Shown in pieces: positions 24,840 through 33,362 of a stretch of 64,000 nt of DNA. The position numbers were made by a program, and so were the translations under genes. The stretch is taken from the NCBI GenBank assembly GCA_041600415.1, contig JBFIKF010000005.1:62001-126000 (forward strand), in the 5' to 3' direction. The DNA comes from JBFJKD01 sp041600415. Its GTDB lineage: Bacteria; Pseudomonadota; Gammaproteobacteria; Pseudomonadales; Porticoccaceae. The notes beneath the pieces were generated by a model. It made no database searches. It saw nothing but the letters and a program-made list of their open reading frames with translations, and was not told the origin of the DNA. Within the stretch, counting starts at the first letter, position 1. Each line of letters starts with the position of its first letter.

Positions 24840-27203
24840 ATGAAATTTACCAAAAAACTGTTAACGGGTATCTCCGCCTGCGTATTGGGACTGGCGGGTT
24901 ATTCACTGCAAGCGCAGGCCGCGGAGGGCGACGCGGCGCCGGTGGCCAAGAAAAAGAGCTCTGCCTCGGTGTTAATGGACGAGGTGCTGGTGACCGCCCG
25001 TAAGAAAAGTGCGGCGGAAGATGTACAGGACGTGCCTATCCAGATCAGCGCCTATAGTGGTGAACAACTGGACGCGTTACAAGTCCGAAATGTCCAGGAC
25101 CTGAGCTTTTCTATGCCGAACGTCACGCTCGACCCGGTGGGCACATCTATTGGTACCGCCAACTTCTCCATAAGGGGTATGGGTACCAGCAGCTCCATTC
25201 CTTCTACTGACCCCACAGTCGGTTTGTTTGTGGATGGCATGTACTACGGTGTTTCCTGGGGTGTGATTCACGATACCTTTGACCTGGAAGCCATGGAGGT
25301 GCTGCGTGGGCCCCAGGGCACGCTATTTGGCCGCAACGTGACCGGCGGTGCAGTGGTGATGCGCACCCGTCGCCCCAGCCATGAGTTCAGTCTGAAAGCC
25401 AAAACCAGCGTCACCGACGACAACGATCAGGTGTACGCGGTCAGCACAACCGGATCGTTAATTGAAAATTTATTAGCCGGTAAATTAGCGGTTTATTACC
25501 GCAACGACGGCGGTTACTTTGACAATATTGCACCCGGTGGCAGTAGTAAAGCCGGAAAATCCGAAACCTTTATGGTGCGGCCGGCCGTTACGTTTACACC
25601 GACCGAAAACCTCGATATTACGTTTATGGGCGAGTTTGGTCAAAACCAGGGGGATGGCGGTATTCCGCAGAATCAAAACAGCTTCACAGCTTTCAATACC
25701 GGGGGAAAGGCGTTAAACGATTTTGAAGTAAATCTGGATAACGAAGGTGACACCGACGGCGAGTGGTCAAGTCTGATTATGGAGACTAACTATCAAGTCG
25801 GCCTCGGCGACGGAGTAATTACCAATATTCTGGCGTACCGGGATTTTGAACAGTTTTCCAGTGTGGATATCGATAGTACGCCCCTCAATCACTTTAACCT
25901 GAATGGTCGTACGGATCAGGATCAAATTAGCAATGAGCTGCGTTTTGCCGGTACCTTTATGGACGGTGGGCTGGATCTTACTGTAGGCCACTACTATGGC
26001 AAACAGAATTTGACCTATGTGGAAGACCGTTTAGCCGGAGTCGCCTTTGGTGTCGACTGGAATCCTGCTTTTGTTCCGCCTGATACAAATCCGCCCGGCT
26101 GTGGCGTCGGCGATGACAATTGTGCAGGTTTGGGGCAGGGTCTGCAGGCGGTCTACGGTGGGGTGCAGGATTCAACCACCTGGGGTCTATTTGCACAGGG
26201 AGATATTCATCTCACGGATAGTTTTATACTGACACTGGGAGTGCGCTATACGGAGGAAGAAAAGGATGTCGACATCGCGCTTGGAGAATTTCTGTCCGTC
26301 GCCAATGGTGGTGGAATTTATTCCGGTGGAGTCCAGCAGTTCCCTGGGCAACCCTGTAGCATTGCAGAACCGAAATGTACTCGCTTTGGCTTTACCGACA
26401 ATGGCTCATGGAACAGTTGGTCTCCTAAAGTGGGGCTGCAATGGTTCTATAACGAAAGCTCTTCCCTGTACTTTAGCTGGAGCAAGGGCCATCGCAGCGG
26501 CGGCTATAACCTGCGTAATACCAATCCGGACTTCCCTCCTGGCCCCACTGAGCAGGAAACTCAAAATGCGTGGGAAGTGGGTATGAAGTCGGAGTGGATG
26601 GATGGTCGCGTCACCCTGAACGCGGCGGTGTTCCGTAATATCTATGACGATGTTCAACGGGACACCCTGGATAGCCAGGCGCGGCAGGTTACTCTGAATG
26701 CGGGTGAGTTGACCATTGATGGTGCCGAGCTGGATATGAAGGCGGTGGTTACCGACAACCTGGTACTATCTCTATCCGTTGGCTATCTTGATGGGCAATA
26801 CGACAATTTAGTAGCGGATCTCACGGGCGATACTGTGATAGATGGTGCCGATGAGGGCCTCATTCCACCTCGGCTGGCGCGTTGGAGCGGGCAGTTCGGG
26901 GTTAACTACGATATACCCCTGGAGTCTGACGCTCTGATATCGCTGCGCGGGTCCTACGCTCATAGAACGTCCTCACCGTTTAATGACGACAATACGGGCA
27001 TCACTCCCAGTATGGATATGGTGAATGCGGGTATCGCCTACACCACCCCCGGCGGGCAGTGGACCGCGACTTTGTTTGGCAAAAATCTGCTGGACGATCA
27101 ACGTCCCACTACGGTGGCACCGCTAGTTTTCGGGTTCCCTTTCACCTATTCCCCGCTCGCCAAGGGCCGCGTGATCGGTCTGGAGCTTCAGTACGATTAC
27201 TAG
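24840..27203 (+). CDS. TonB-dependent outer-membrane receptor
   Basis: 787 aa. The signal peptide ends near AQA (about residue 28). A TonB-box-like stretch (MDEVLVTARKK) is followed by the plug domain (about 60-170, with VLRGPQGTLFGRNVTGGAV) and a 22-strand beta-barrel ending in the aromatic LQYDY. Two Cys pairs in extracellular loop regions (near PPGCGVGDDNC and PCSIAEPKC) may form disulphides. The substrate cannot be told: the type resembles the large sphingomonad/marine receptor groups rather than a known siderophore receptor. A strong terminator follows, so it is monocistronic. Confidence 0.93.
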   Translation: MKFTKKLLTGISACVLGLAGYSLQAQAAEGDAAPVAKKKSSASVLMDEVLVTARKKSAAEDVQDVPIQISAYSGEQLDALQVRNVQDLSFSMPNVTLDPVGTSIGTANFSIRGMGTSSSIPSTDPTVGLFVDGMYYGVSWGVIHDTFDLEAMEVLRGPQGTLFGRNVTGGAVVMRTRRPSHEFSLKAKTSVTDDNDQVYAVSTTGSLIENLLAGKLAVYYRNDGGYFDNIAPGGSSKAGKSETFMVRPAVTFTPTENLDITFMGEFGQNQGDGGIPQNQNSFTAFNTGGKALNDFEVNLDNEGDTDGEWSSLIMETNYQVGLGDGVITNILAYRDFEQFSSVDIDSTPLNHFNLNGRTDQDQISNELRFAGTFMDGGLDLTVGHYYGKQNLTYVEDRLAGVAFGVDWNPAFVPPDTNPPGCGVGDDNCAGLGQGLQAVYGGVQDSTTWGLFAQGDIHLTDSFILTLGVRYTEEEKDVDIALGEFLSVANGGGIYSGGVQQFPGQPCSIAEPKCTRFGFTDNGSWNSWSPKVGLQWFYNESSSLYFSWSKGHRSGGYNLRNTNPDFPPGPTEQETQNAWEVGMKSEWMDGRVTLNAAVFRNIYDDVQRDTLDSQARQVTLNAGELTIDGAELDMKAVVTDNLVLSLSVGYLDGQYDNLVADLTGDTVIDGADEGLIPPRLARWSGQFGVNYDIPLESDALISLRGSYAHRTSSPFNDDNTGITPSMDMVNAGIAYTTPGGQWTATLFGKNLLDDQRPTTVAPLVFGFPFTYSPLAKGRVIGLELQYDY

Positions 27204-27217
27204 CAATTATCTGTGTC

Positions 27218-27249
27218 AAAAAAAGGCGCACTTCGGTGCGCTTTTTTTT
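27218..27249 (+). terminator. Rho-independent terminator after the TonB receptor gene
   Basis: GCGCAC (27226-27231) and GTGCGC (27236-27241) close a TTCG tetraloop. The stem is flanked by an A-run before and eight T after, so the stem can extend and could act in both directions. Confidence 0.95.
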
Positions 27250-27423
27250 GAGTCCCTTTTTCCGATACATTCGGTAGCGCCTTTTGCGGCGCGTTGAATC
27301 GTGGGGCGGATAACGATACTATCGTCGAAAATAGAATTAACGCTGCCGATCACGCTCAAGGTTTTGACAGTAGCGCTAAAAGTCACGTTGCTAAGCTAAC
27401 GACGTTCATGGAGGAATTATGTC

Positions 27424-28302
27424 ATGTACTACATAGAGATATATTCACAACAGCGTTTTTATTTCTTGGGCAGGCGTTTCGCGTTGGCTCTCTGTTTGCT
27501 ACTTTATGTAACATCAGCTCACGCCGGATTTAACCGCAATGTCACCGTCGTGGCGGACGATGCAACCCTGCATCAGGCATTTGTCGATTGTAATAATGTG
27601 GTTATGCGACAAACGGTTGCCAAACAAACTGCCAACTGGAACTGGCAACTCGCCATTTATGATGGGGATCGGGACGGCTTAAAAAACGACGTGGTGTTTA
27701 TAGGCTCTCGCTCCAGTCACCGAATGGGTCCGCACGTCGCTGAGGTGGCAAACAGGCTGGTGACTCTGGATCTGGACGCTATTTGTGACAATGCTGCCGG
27801 CCAAGCCGCACGCGTGCCACAGCACAGCCAGCGCAGTACCATTCACGGGCCGATGGGTCACGAGGACTACGTTCAGATTCGTGCTGATGGTGTACCGGGC
27901 GGTGGCGTGGGCGTCAGAATTTCCATCCAGTTAAATCACCTCGATCAGCAAAGCCCCATTCCATTAGATGCTCCCCTGATTGCTCCGCCCACAAATCCAG
28001 ACGATCAGGGGTCAAGTGAGGAAGAGGATGGCGAGAACGGCGAGGAGGGAAGCGGGCAGGGGGATGACGGGCAGGAAGAGGGGAGTAGCTCTGACACCGA
28101 AGAGGATTGCAATAACAATGGGCTTGCGGACGCTATTGATATAGCGATTGGTGTGGATGGCGATGCTAATGGCGACGGCGTACCCAATGCCTGTGAGTTA
28201 CCCGAAAGCTATGGTTTGTCCGCGCCTGTCTGGGGGTTGTTAATCACAATTCTTTTTCTGGTCATCATTATTGTGTTGCTAAAACGGCCTCGGCAGCACT
28301 AG
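27424..28302 (+). CDS. Secreted acidic protein with Ca-repeat and C-terminal anchor
   Basis: 292 aa of unknown function. Residues 1-34 are a long signal peptide ending SAHA. A globular region (35-190) of unknown fold follows, then an Asp/Glu/Gly/Ser-rich linker (about 200-230). Next is a thrombospondin-3/dockerin-like calcium repeat (DCNNNGLADAID and DANGDGVPNACE, about 230-262). A terminal WGLLITILFLVIIIVLL helix precedes KRPRQH. Hydrophobic helix plus basic tail resembles CTERM-type sorting signals, but no known CTERM motif is present. GGAGG lies nine bases before the ATG. TTGACA at 27364-27369 lacks a good -10. Confidence 0.7.
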   Translation: MYYIEIYSQQRFYFLGRRFALALCLLLYVTSAHAGFNRNVTVVADDATLHQAFVDCNNVVMRQTVAKQTANWNWQLAIYDGDRDGLKNDVVFIGSRSSHRMGPHVAEVANRLVTLDLDAICDNAAGQAARVPQHSQRSTIHGPMGHEDYVQIRADGVPGGGVGVRISIQLNHLDQQSPIPLDAPLIAPPTNPDDQGSSEEEDGENGEEGSGQGDDGQEEGSSSDTEEDCNNNGLADAIDIAIGVDGDANGDGVPNACELPESYGLSAPVWGLLITILFLVIIIVLLKRPRQH

Positions 28303-28400
28303 ATAAATAGGTGAATATTCATAGATATTTCACCATTGGGGCTAACGCTGTAACGCAATGGGAGTGCAAATACATACACCGTTTAGTTAAGGAGATTAAA

Positions 28401-28781
28401 ATGAATAGCAAATGGATACGTTGTGGCTCGCTGATTGTTGCGTGTGTTTTTTTTGCCGGGTGTGGCCCGACTCCGGCGAATAATTCACCGACCAAAAGCT
28501 TTGTCATTGTTGGGGAATCCAATGCCACTGGCGTTGAAGCCGCCCAGGAATTACAACTCGCTATCAATCGCACGCAAACCGTTGGTTGCACAGCAATATC
28601 GGTGGGCGGCTACGGTGCTGCGGGGGAAGGCATGGTGCTCGGTCTGGCTGCACTCGTTAGTTGTCCTCTGGGGGTGCATATTATTCCCACCGGTTTTCCT
28701 TTCGACGCTTCTACCGGGATGGCTATTCCCGTTGATCCCGCGGCTGTATTACCGCCACCTTTTTCGCCGCCGAGTCCTTAG
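28401..28781 (+). CDS. Putative small lipoprotein
   Basis: 126 aa. The signal sequence ends in FFAGC, a lipobox with Phe rather than Leu at -3; the modified residue would be Cys21. The mature part is Gly-rich (SVGGYGAAGEGMVLGLAA) with two further Cys and a Pro-rich tail (PPPFSPPSP). No family recognised. AAGGAG seven bases before ATG 28401 decides the start; the frame is open further upstream without a better site. It may share a transcript with the preceding anchored protein. Confidence 0.65.
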   Translation: MNSKWIRCGSLIVACVFFAGCGPTPANNSPTKSFVIVGESNATGVEAAQELQLAINRTQTVGCTAISVGGYGAAGEGMVLGLAALVSCPLGVHIIPTGFPFDASTGMAIPVDPAAVLPPPFSPPSP

Positions 28782-28954
28782 TAACGGGGAAATTGATCAG
28801 CAAGCGCTATAACAGTAAAAAATATGTTTATCCGGCGTTTTGGGTGGTGCTAAATTTGTTTATGAAAAAATTTAACCAGTTTGTCTGGCTGGTTGTTAGC
28901 GCGCGGGCGGAATAGGGGTGTTGAAGCTTGTTGGGATTGCGTGGAGAAATTAAG

Positions 28955-29689
28955 ATGGATATGAAAACAACATTAGCGGGCGCAGGCGCTGTCCTGGTCG
29001 CCGGGATTATCATTGCCGGCCAAACGCTCGGATGGCGATCTTTCCTCCCCGCCTTCTCGTCGGCTCAGATTGACATAGCGCCTACTTCTCGCGCGCCCTC
29101 TGATGCTTTCTTTACGGATGAAAAAATTTGGGTGACTCTTGCGAAAGCAGATACAGACCATGTTTATTGGGTATTTGACGAAAGTGCTGACGTTGTATCT
29201 GGTGGCATACAGCTTCAGCACAGTTTTTCGTTCGACGGAAACATTCCGATTGGCGCGGAAACCAAAAGACGTATCGACGCATTTTATAAAGATGGCGACG
29301 CTTATCGGCATGTGACGACACGCATTACCGTCCGGAATCTACAAATCAAGGCTTCCGCGTCGTTCGGTCCCGCGGGGCTCGAATTTACGCTGCCGACCGA
29401 ACTTCCCGGGAATTGGAAACTGGACACTGTTCAACTAACGCGGTTGTCCGAAGGTCAGTATCATGATCTTGGCATTACTCCAGATAGCTCATCGGCAACA
29501 GGTACAGAAGCTCGCATCGTATGGGATGGGGCCGCAGTTGCTTCTCAGTTCGGATATGCCTCGTTTGAGGAGGCGGGCCTGAAACTGGTGGCAGATAAGA
29601 CCGCCTGGATTTCAGCGGAATACAAAGAGCAGAACGACGGAGCGACCCTTACGGTTGTTAAGGCGCTTATTAATCAGGGCGAACTTTAA
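28955..29689 (+). CDS. Membrane-anchored protein of unknown function
   Basis: 244 aa. An uncleaved N-terminal helix (about 6-28) is followed by a soluble, beta-rich periplasmic domain without cysteines. No family is recognised. GGAG lies about 11 bases before ATG 28955; the TTG at 28928 is a less likely start. It follows the lipoprotein gene by 173 bases on the same strand. The three genes 27424-29689 all encode envelope or secreted proteins. Confidence 0.6.
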   Translation: MDMKTTLAGAGAVLVAGIIIAGQTLGWRSFLPAFSSAQIDIAPTSRAPSDAFFTDEKIWVTLAKADTDHVYWVFDESADVVSGGIQLQHSFSFDGNIPIGAETKRRIDAFYKDGDAYRHVTTRITVRNLQIKASASFGPAGLEFTLPTELPGNWKLDTVQLTRLSEGQYHDLGITPDSSSATGTEARIVWDGAAVASQFGYASFEEAGLKLVADKTAWISAEYKEQNDGATLTVVKALINQGEL

Positions 29690-29780
29690 TAGGTGGTTTT
29701 AGGTTGCGTGCTCCTCGCGCAGATAAACGGAGGTGTTGGGTTGCACTAAATACAATGATTTACACAACGGGAGTAACAAC

Positions 29781-30032
29781 ATGAACATAATGGGACTGAT
29801 TATATTTTTGGCCATTGGTGCCATTGCGGGATGGCTGGCGGGAAACTTAATGAAGGGCGGTGGTTTTGGTTTGCTGGGTAATATGGTTGTTGGGGTGGTA
29901 GGTGCGGTCATAGGTGGTGTTTTATTTGGCGTGCTTGGCATATCCGCGGGGGGATTAATCGGCTCCATTATTACTGCAACTGCTGGCGCGGCTTTATTGC
30001 TATTCGCAGTCGGCATCATTAAAAAGGCCTAG
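29781..30032 (+). CDS. GlsB/YeaQ/YmgE-family membrane protein
   Basis: 83 aa, very Gly-rich, with three hydrophobic segments (GLIIFLAIGAIAGWLAG and GLLGNMVVGVVGAVIGG among them). This matches the transglycosylase-associated/GlsB stress-response family, whose molecular role is not settled. GGGAG eight bases upstream supports ATG 29781; the frame is open from 29733. Confidence 0.88.
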   Translation: MNIMGLIIFLAIGAIAGWLAGNLMKGGGFGLLGNMVVGVVGAVIGGVLFGVLGISAGGLIGSIITATAGAALLLFAVGIIKKA

Positions 30033-30149
30033 GGCCCCGACGGGAAAGGCCCATCGAAACTATAGTCAATAAGTGTACCACCCTGGTGTTACTTTTTAGC
30101 AACGGCTTTACGTGCCCGAATTTGTTGAATCCCCAAGGTTCTGGCTTGT

Positions 30150-30200
30150 TATATTTTGTAAATATAAAAGTTGCCTTTTGATATTATAAATATTACCTTT
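30150..30200. promoter_or_regulatory. AT-rich operator-like repeats upstream of the AAA/DUF4143 gene
   Basis: TATATTT-TGT-AAATATA (30150-30166) is a perfect inverted repeat. Overlapping it, TATAAAAGTTGCCTTT (30163-30178) and TATAAATATTACCTTT (30185-30200) are direct repeats with 13 of 16 identities and a 22-base period, about two helical turns. Such phasing suits cooperative binding of a repressor. No regulator is encoded next to it. Confidence 0.5.
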
Positions 30201-30240
30201 ATAACGTCCGAAGGTGGTAAACAAGGTTGGCCGTGGTGTC

Positions 30241-31485
30241 ATGATCAAAAGACAGCTCAGTAATAACGTATTAGACGCCTTGCAGGGGTTTCCTGTGGTG
30301 TACGTTAATGGCCCCAGGCAGGCGGGTAAAAGTACCCTGGTCCAGAAACTTGCAGTAAAAGAGTGGCCTGCCGACTATGTCACCTTTGACGAAGCGACCA
30401 TGCTTGGGGCGGCAGAGGCTAACCCTGAAAGTTTTTTGCGTGCTTATGAAAAGCGACTCATTCTTGACGAGGTGCAGATGGTGCCTGGTCTTTTCCGCGT
30501 GTTGAAGATGCTTGCCGATGAGGCGCGGATGGCAGATAAGAAAAGCGCTAATGGACGTTATCTCCTGACCGGATCGGCCAATATCATGGCGTTGCCGAAA
30601 CTCTCACACGCATTGGTCGGCAGAATGCGAGTCTTGACGCTGTATCCCTTGTCGGCACTGGAAGTCAGCGGTGGGAAAGGTAATTTTCTGTCAAAGTTGA
30701 TGAGCAATGGGTTTAAGCCCGCTACAACTAAAAGGAAGGGTCTGCTAGTGGACGTTATCATGGGAGCAACTTTCCCAGAAATAACCGATGAAAATGATGC
30801 AAGACGCAGGCATTGGTTTGAAAATTACATCACCACCATACTGCAAAGAGATGTACGGCAGATAGCTGATATTGCAAAACTGGGGGTTCTGCCGAACCTG
30901 CTTAAAGTACTAGCTGCCAGGGCGGGTGGGCTTGTCAACGAAGCCGATATCTCCAGAGCGATAGGCCAAAATGCTGTTACCGCAAAAAACTATCGTATTC
31001 TCCTGCAAATGATGTTTCTCACATTTGATGTTAAGCCCTGGTACAGGAACATTGGCAAACGTCTAGTTAAGTCCCCCAAAGGTTATCTAATTGATACCTC
31101 CTTGCTATGTCATCTACAGCAGATTGGATTGGAAAAGATTGCTATTAAGGACCCTCATATATTTGGGCATGTTTTTGAAAATTTTGTCGCCACGGAGCTT
31201 TTGAAACAACTGGCTTCATCTGAAGATGCAGCGGAGCTTTATCATTTCAGAACAAGTGATGGGAAAGAGGTGGACTTTATTTTGGAACGCCCCGACGGGA
31301 AGCTTGCGGCAATCGAAGTAAAGGCGCGGGACGCCGTCGGTCAAGTGGATTTCAACGGGCTGAACGAGTTACGCAGACAAATTGGAGAGGACTTTATCTG
31401 CGGGATTGTGTTGTATCGTGGAACTAAAGTTATTCCATTTGATGACCGTATTTGGGCTGTGCCGGTTGATACGATGTGGTCTTAG
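30241..31485 (+). CDS. AAA ATPase with DUF4143 domain
   Basis: 414 aa. The N-terminal AAA_14 ATPase has Walker A GPRQAGKS (24-31) and Walker B RLILDEVQ. The C-terminal DUF4143 region contains GKEVDFILE and AIEVKA, a PD-(D/E)XK-like pattern. Members are widespread, patchily distributed and of unknown function. A GTG at 30214 is in frame, but MIKRQLSN is the family-like start. Codon use is more A/T-ending than in the flagellar genes, consistent with horizontal acquisition. Confidence 0.9.
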   Translation: MIKRQLSNNVLDALQGFPVVYVNGPRQAGKSTLVQKLAVKEWPADYVTFDEATMLGAAEANPESFLRAYEKRLILDEVQMVPGLFRVLKMLADEARMADKKSANGRYLLTGSANIMALPKLSHALVGRMRVLTLYPLSALEVSGGKGNFLSKLMSNGFKPATTKRKGLLVDVIMGATFPEITDENDARRRHWFENYITTILQRDVRQIADIAKLGVLPNLLKVLAARAGGLVNEADISRAIGQNAVTAKNYRILLQMMFLTFDVKPWYRNIGKRLVKSPKGYLIDTSLLCHLQQIGLEKIAIKDPHIFGHVFENFVATELLKQLASSEDAAELYHFRTSDGKEVDFILERPDGKLAAIEVKARDAVGQVDFNGLNELRRQIGEDFICGIVLYRGTKVIPFDDRIWAVPVDTMWS

Positions 31486-31640
31486 GCCGTAGAGGTTTGC
31501 TCAGCCATGGTATGTAAAAAATATAACCACCTCGTCCCTGAGCTATCGCGATTGTGGGCAAAATGGCAACTAACTGCTGTGGATTTCATAAAAAATACTC
31601 GCCTACTACGGAGATCAAAAGCGCATTAACTCGTTAAGTT

Positions 31641-31690
31641 AATGGTAGCTATGGGGTGGACTTGAACGATGGTTCCCAGCAGTATGGGTG
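31641..31690 (-). pseudogene. Decayed 3' part of a tRNA-Met gene
   Basis: Aligned with the intact tRNA-Met at 33363-33439, 40 of 50 positions agree, from the CCA end (TGG at 31643) through the T-arm (GGTGGACTTGAAC) to the anticodon region. The orientation is the same. About 20 bases beyond the 3' end also resemble the flank of the intact gene (17 of 22). The 5' half is absent. It lies in the otherwise gene-free interval 31486-31811. Confidence 0.75.
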
Positions 31691-31714
31691 ATCAGCATTG
31701 GTAGCAATGCTGAT
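31691..31714. repeat. Perfect hairpin beside the tRNA remnant
   Basis: ATCAGCATTG and CAATGCTGAT flank a GTAG loop. The arms contain CAGCATT/AATGCTG, the same letters as the tRNA-Met anticodon stem. No T-run follows on either strand, so it is unlikely to be a terminator. Confidence 0.7.
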
Positions 31715-31811
31715 AAAGAAAGCATTAGTCGGCGGAGATATAGTCTGTACCTCTGGTTTCGGTGATCGCCTTCAATCCCGTAAATGACTAACTCGATAGT
31801 AGAGGTAGCAA

Positions 31812-32702
31812 ATGGCGCAAGCAAATTATCAGTATCTTCCTAAAGACGTCGATAAATTAGTGGTAAGGGACTTTTCGTTCGATTTCCCTGCCGATCTGGA
31901 TCCCGTGTGGATTCCTGGTAACCCGGTTCGCTCCCACCTGTTTAACGGGTTTTCCATGACCATGCCCTATCTCGAACCTTTCTTGATCCGCACGATGCTA
32001 AAAGCCAAAAAACACATCAGCGAACCCGATTTATTGGATGACATGACTGGCTTCAATCGGCAGGAGGGGAATCACTATAAATGCCATCGGCGTTATAACG
32101 AATTGGTGAAGGCCAATGGTTATCCAGAACTGGAAGCACTGGAAAAGCGTATGACCGAGGATTACGCTCGCCTCGAGACTAAAAGCCTGAGAACGCAGTT
32201 AGCGTATTCGGCCGGATTCGAGTCCATGACCAATGGTTTTACCCATTGGCTGATAACCAAACGGGTAGGGTTATTTGCCGGGGCTAACCGACATGTTAGT
32301 TCATTCTGGTTAATGCATATGATAGAAGAAACTGAGCATAAAACCGTGGCGTTCGACACCTACATGGCTTATTCCGGTCAATACTTACCGAGAGCTATGG
32401 GGGTGCTGCACGGGTCAGGTCATATCATCAGTTTGGGTATAAGGGGCATGTTAAGTTGTTTAAAGAAAGACAAAATACTGTATCGCCCGTCCACAATTCT
32501 CAATATCCTCAAAGAATTTGTGCTGTTCGTCGTCAACGTGGGGCCATTTTGTTTTCGAGCAATGCTGCCGGGATTCAACCCGCGCAAGGAACGGGATCCC
32601 GAGTGGATGAGAGAGTGGGTTAAGGGCTACGCAACCTTGCCCGAGGGAGCGCCAATTCCGTTACTGGACACGAGTCACCCCGTTATGCCGGTGCCTTTTT
32701 AA
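31812..32702 (+). CDS. PF10118-type predicted metal-dependent enzyme
   Basis: 296 aa, matching the family annotated as predicted metal-dependent hydrolase. The conserved acidic and His residues follow a ferritin-like di-iron pattern: Glu55, Glu85-x-x-His88, Glu137, Glu173-x-x-His176. That is the E / ExxH / E / ExxH ligand set of di-iron oxygenases and oxidases, so the hydrolase name may mislead. A hydrophobic stretch lies near 235-255. AGAGG precedes the ATG. It is followed by the SOI-like gene and lies inside the tRNA-Met-bracketed segment. Confidence 0.8.
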   Translation: MAQANYQYLPKDVDKLVVRDFSFDFPADLDPVWIPGNPVRSHLFNGFSMTMPYLEPFLIRTMLKAKKHISEPDLLDDMTGFNRQEGNHYKCHRRYNELVKANGYPELEALEKRMTEDYARLETKSLRTQLAYSAGFESMTNGFTHWLITKRVGLFAGANRHVSSFWLMHMIEETEHKTVAFDTYMAYSGQYLPRAMGVLHGSGHIISLGIRGMLSCLKKDKILYRPSTILNILKEFVLFVVNVGPFCFRAMLPGFNPRKERDPEWMREWVKGYATLPEGAPIPLLDTSHPVMPVPF

Positions 32703-32779
32703 ATAGACTGCTTAGTTACATCACTAAATTAGATCGCTAAAAAATTTGGCGTAAACATAGCAACAACAAAGAGGCAACT

Positions 32780-33256
32780 ATGGAAGACATTAGAAAGAGT
32801 CAACGCTTGCTGGTCGGACATGGAGCCCTGGTACTACTGGCTGCCTTTGTTATTGGTTTTGGTTTTGTATTTTTCTTAATAGGCGATATTCGCCTCTGGC
32901 CTCTTCCCTGGGTGATTGATTATCAGATGCCTGGAACTTACGATGCCTGGCGTATGGCCCATATGGAGGGCATCACCAATGGCTTTGGTCTTTGGTTGCT
33001 GGCCGCTGTTTTACCCCTCTTAAATCTCTCGGTCAAAACATCCCGGCGCATTGCGGTGGGGATGATCATCACGGCCTGGACATTTGTTGTCGCCTCGACG
33101 ATCGATCCGTTGTTTCCGAACGCCAGGGGGCTCGAGCTCACCAGTGAGTCCACGCTTTTGAATGACGTGGCATTTCTGCTTTTCGTGGTTGGTATCGGTA
33201 TCGTTATCGCCATTATGGTCAAAATAGCGAAGCAGTGTTTGTTTACAGCCGAATAA
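32780..33256 (+). CDS. Styrene-oxide-isomerase-like membrane protein
   Basis: 158 aa with four predicted membrane helices (about 12-35, 66-85, 90-108, 125-148). PGTYDAWRMAHMEGITNG (51-68) resembles styrene oxide isomerase around its haem ligand His and catalytic Asn: the His61-x5-Asn67 spacing and the preceding PG...W are shared. FPNARGL near 114 also resembles the SOI loop SPNRGL. The position of the SOI catalytic Tyr seems to hold Ser/Thr here, so activity may differ. The comparison is from memory, not alignment. Confidence 0.55.
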   Translation: MEDIRKSQRLLVGHGALVLLAAFVIGFGFVFFLIGDIRLWPLPWVIDYQMPGTYDAWRMAHMEGITNGFGLWLLAAVLPLLNLSVKTSRRIAVGMIITAWTFVVASTIDPLFPNARGLELTSESTLLNDVAFLLFVVGIGIVIAIMVKIAKQCLFTAE

Positions 33257-33362
33257 GGGTTGCGAGCCGAGGAGTGGGTATGTCAATTGTCGTTTGAATG
33301 GTGGGCTAGATGTGAACGGCAAACGTGAGTCAGGTCGTTTAGTCAGTAACCTGTTGATTTAA

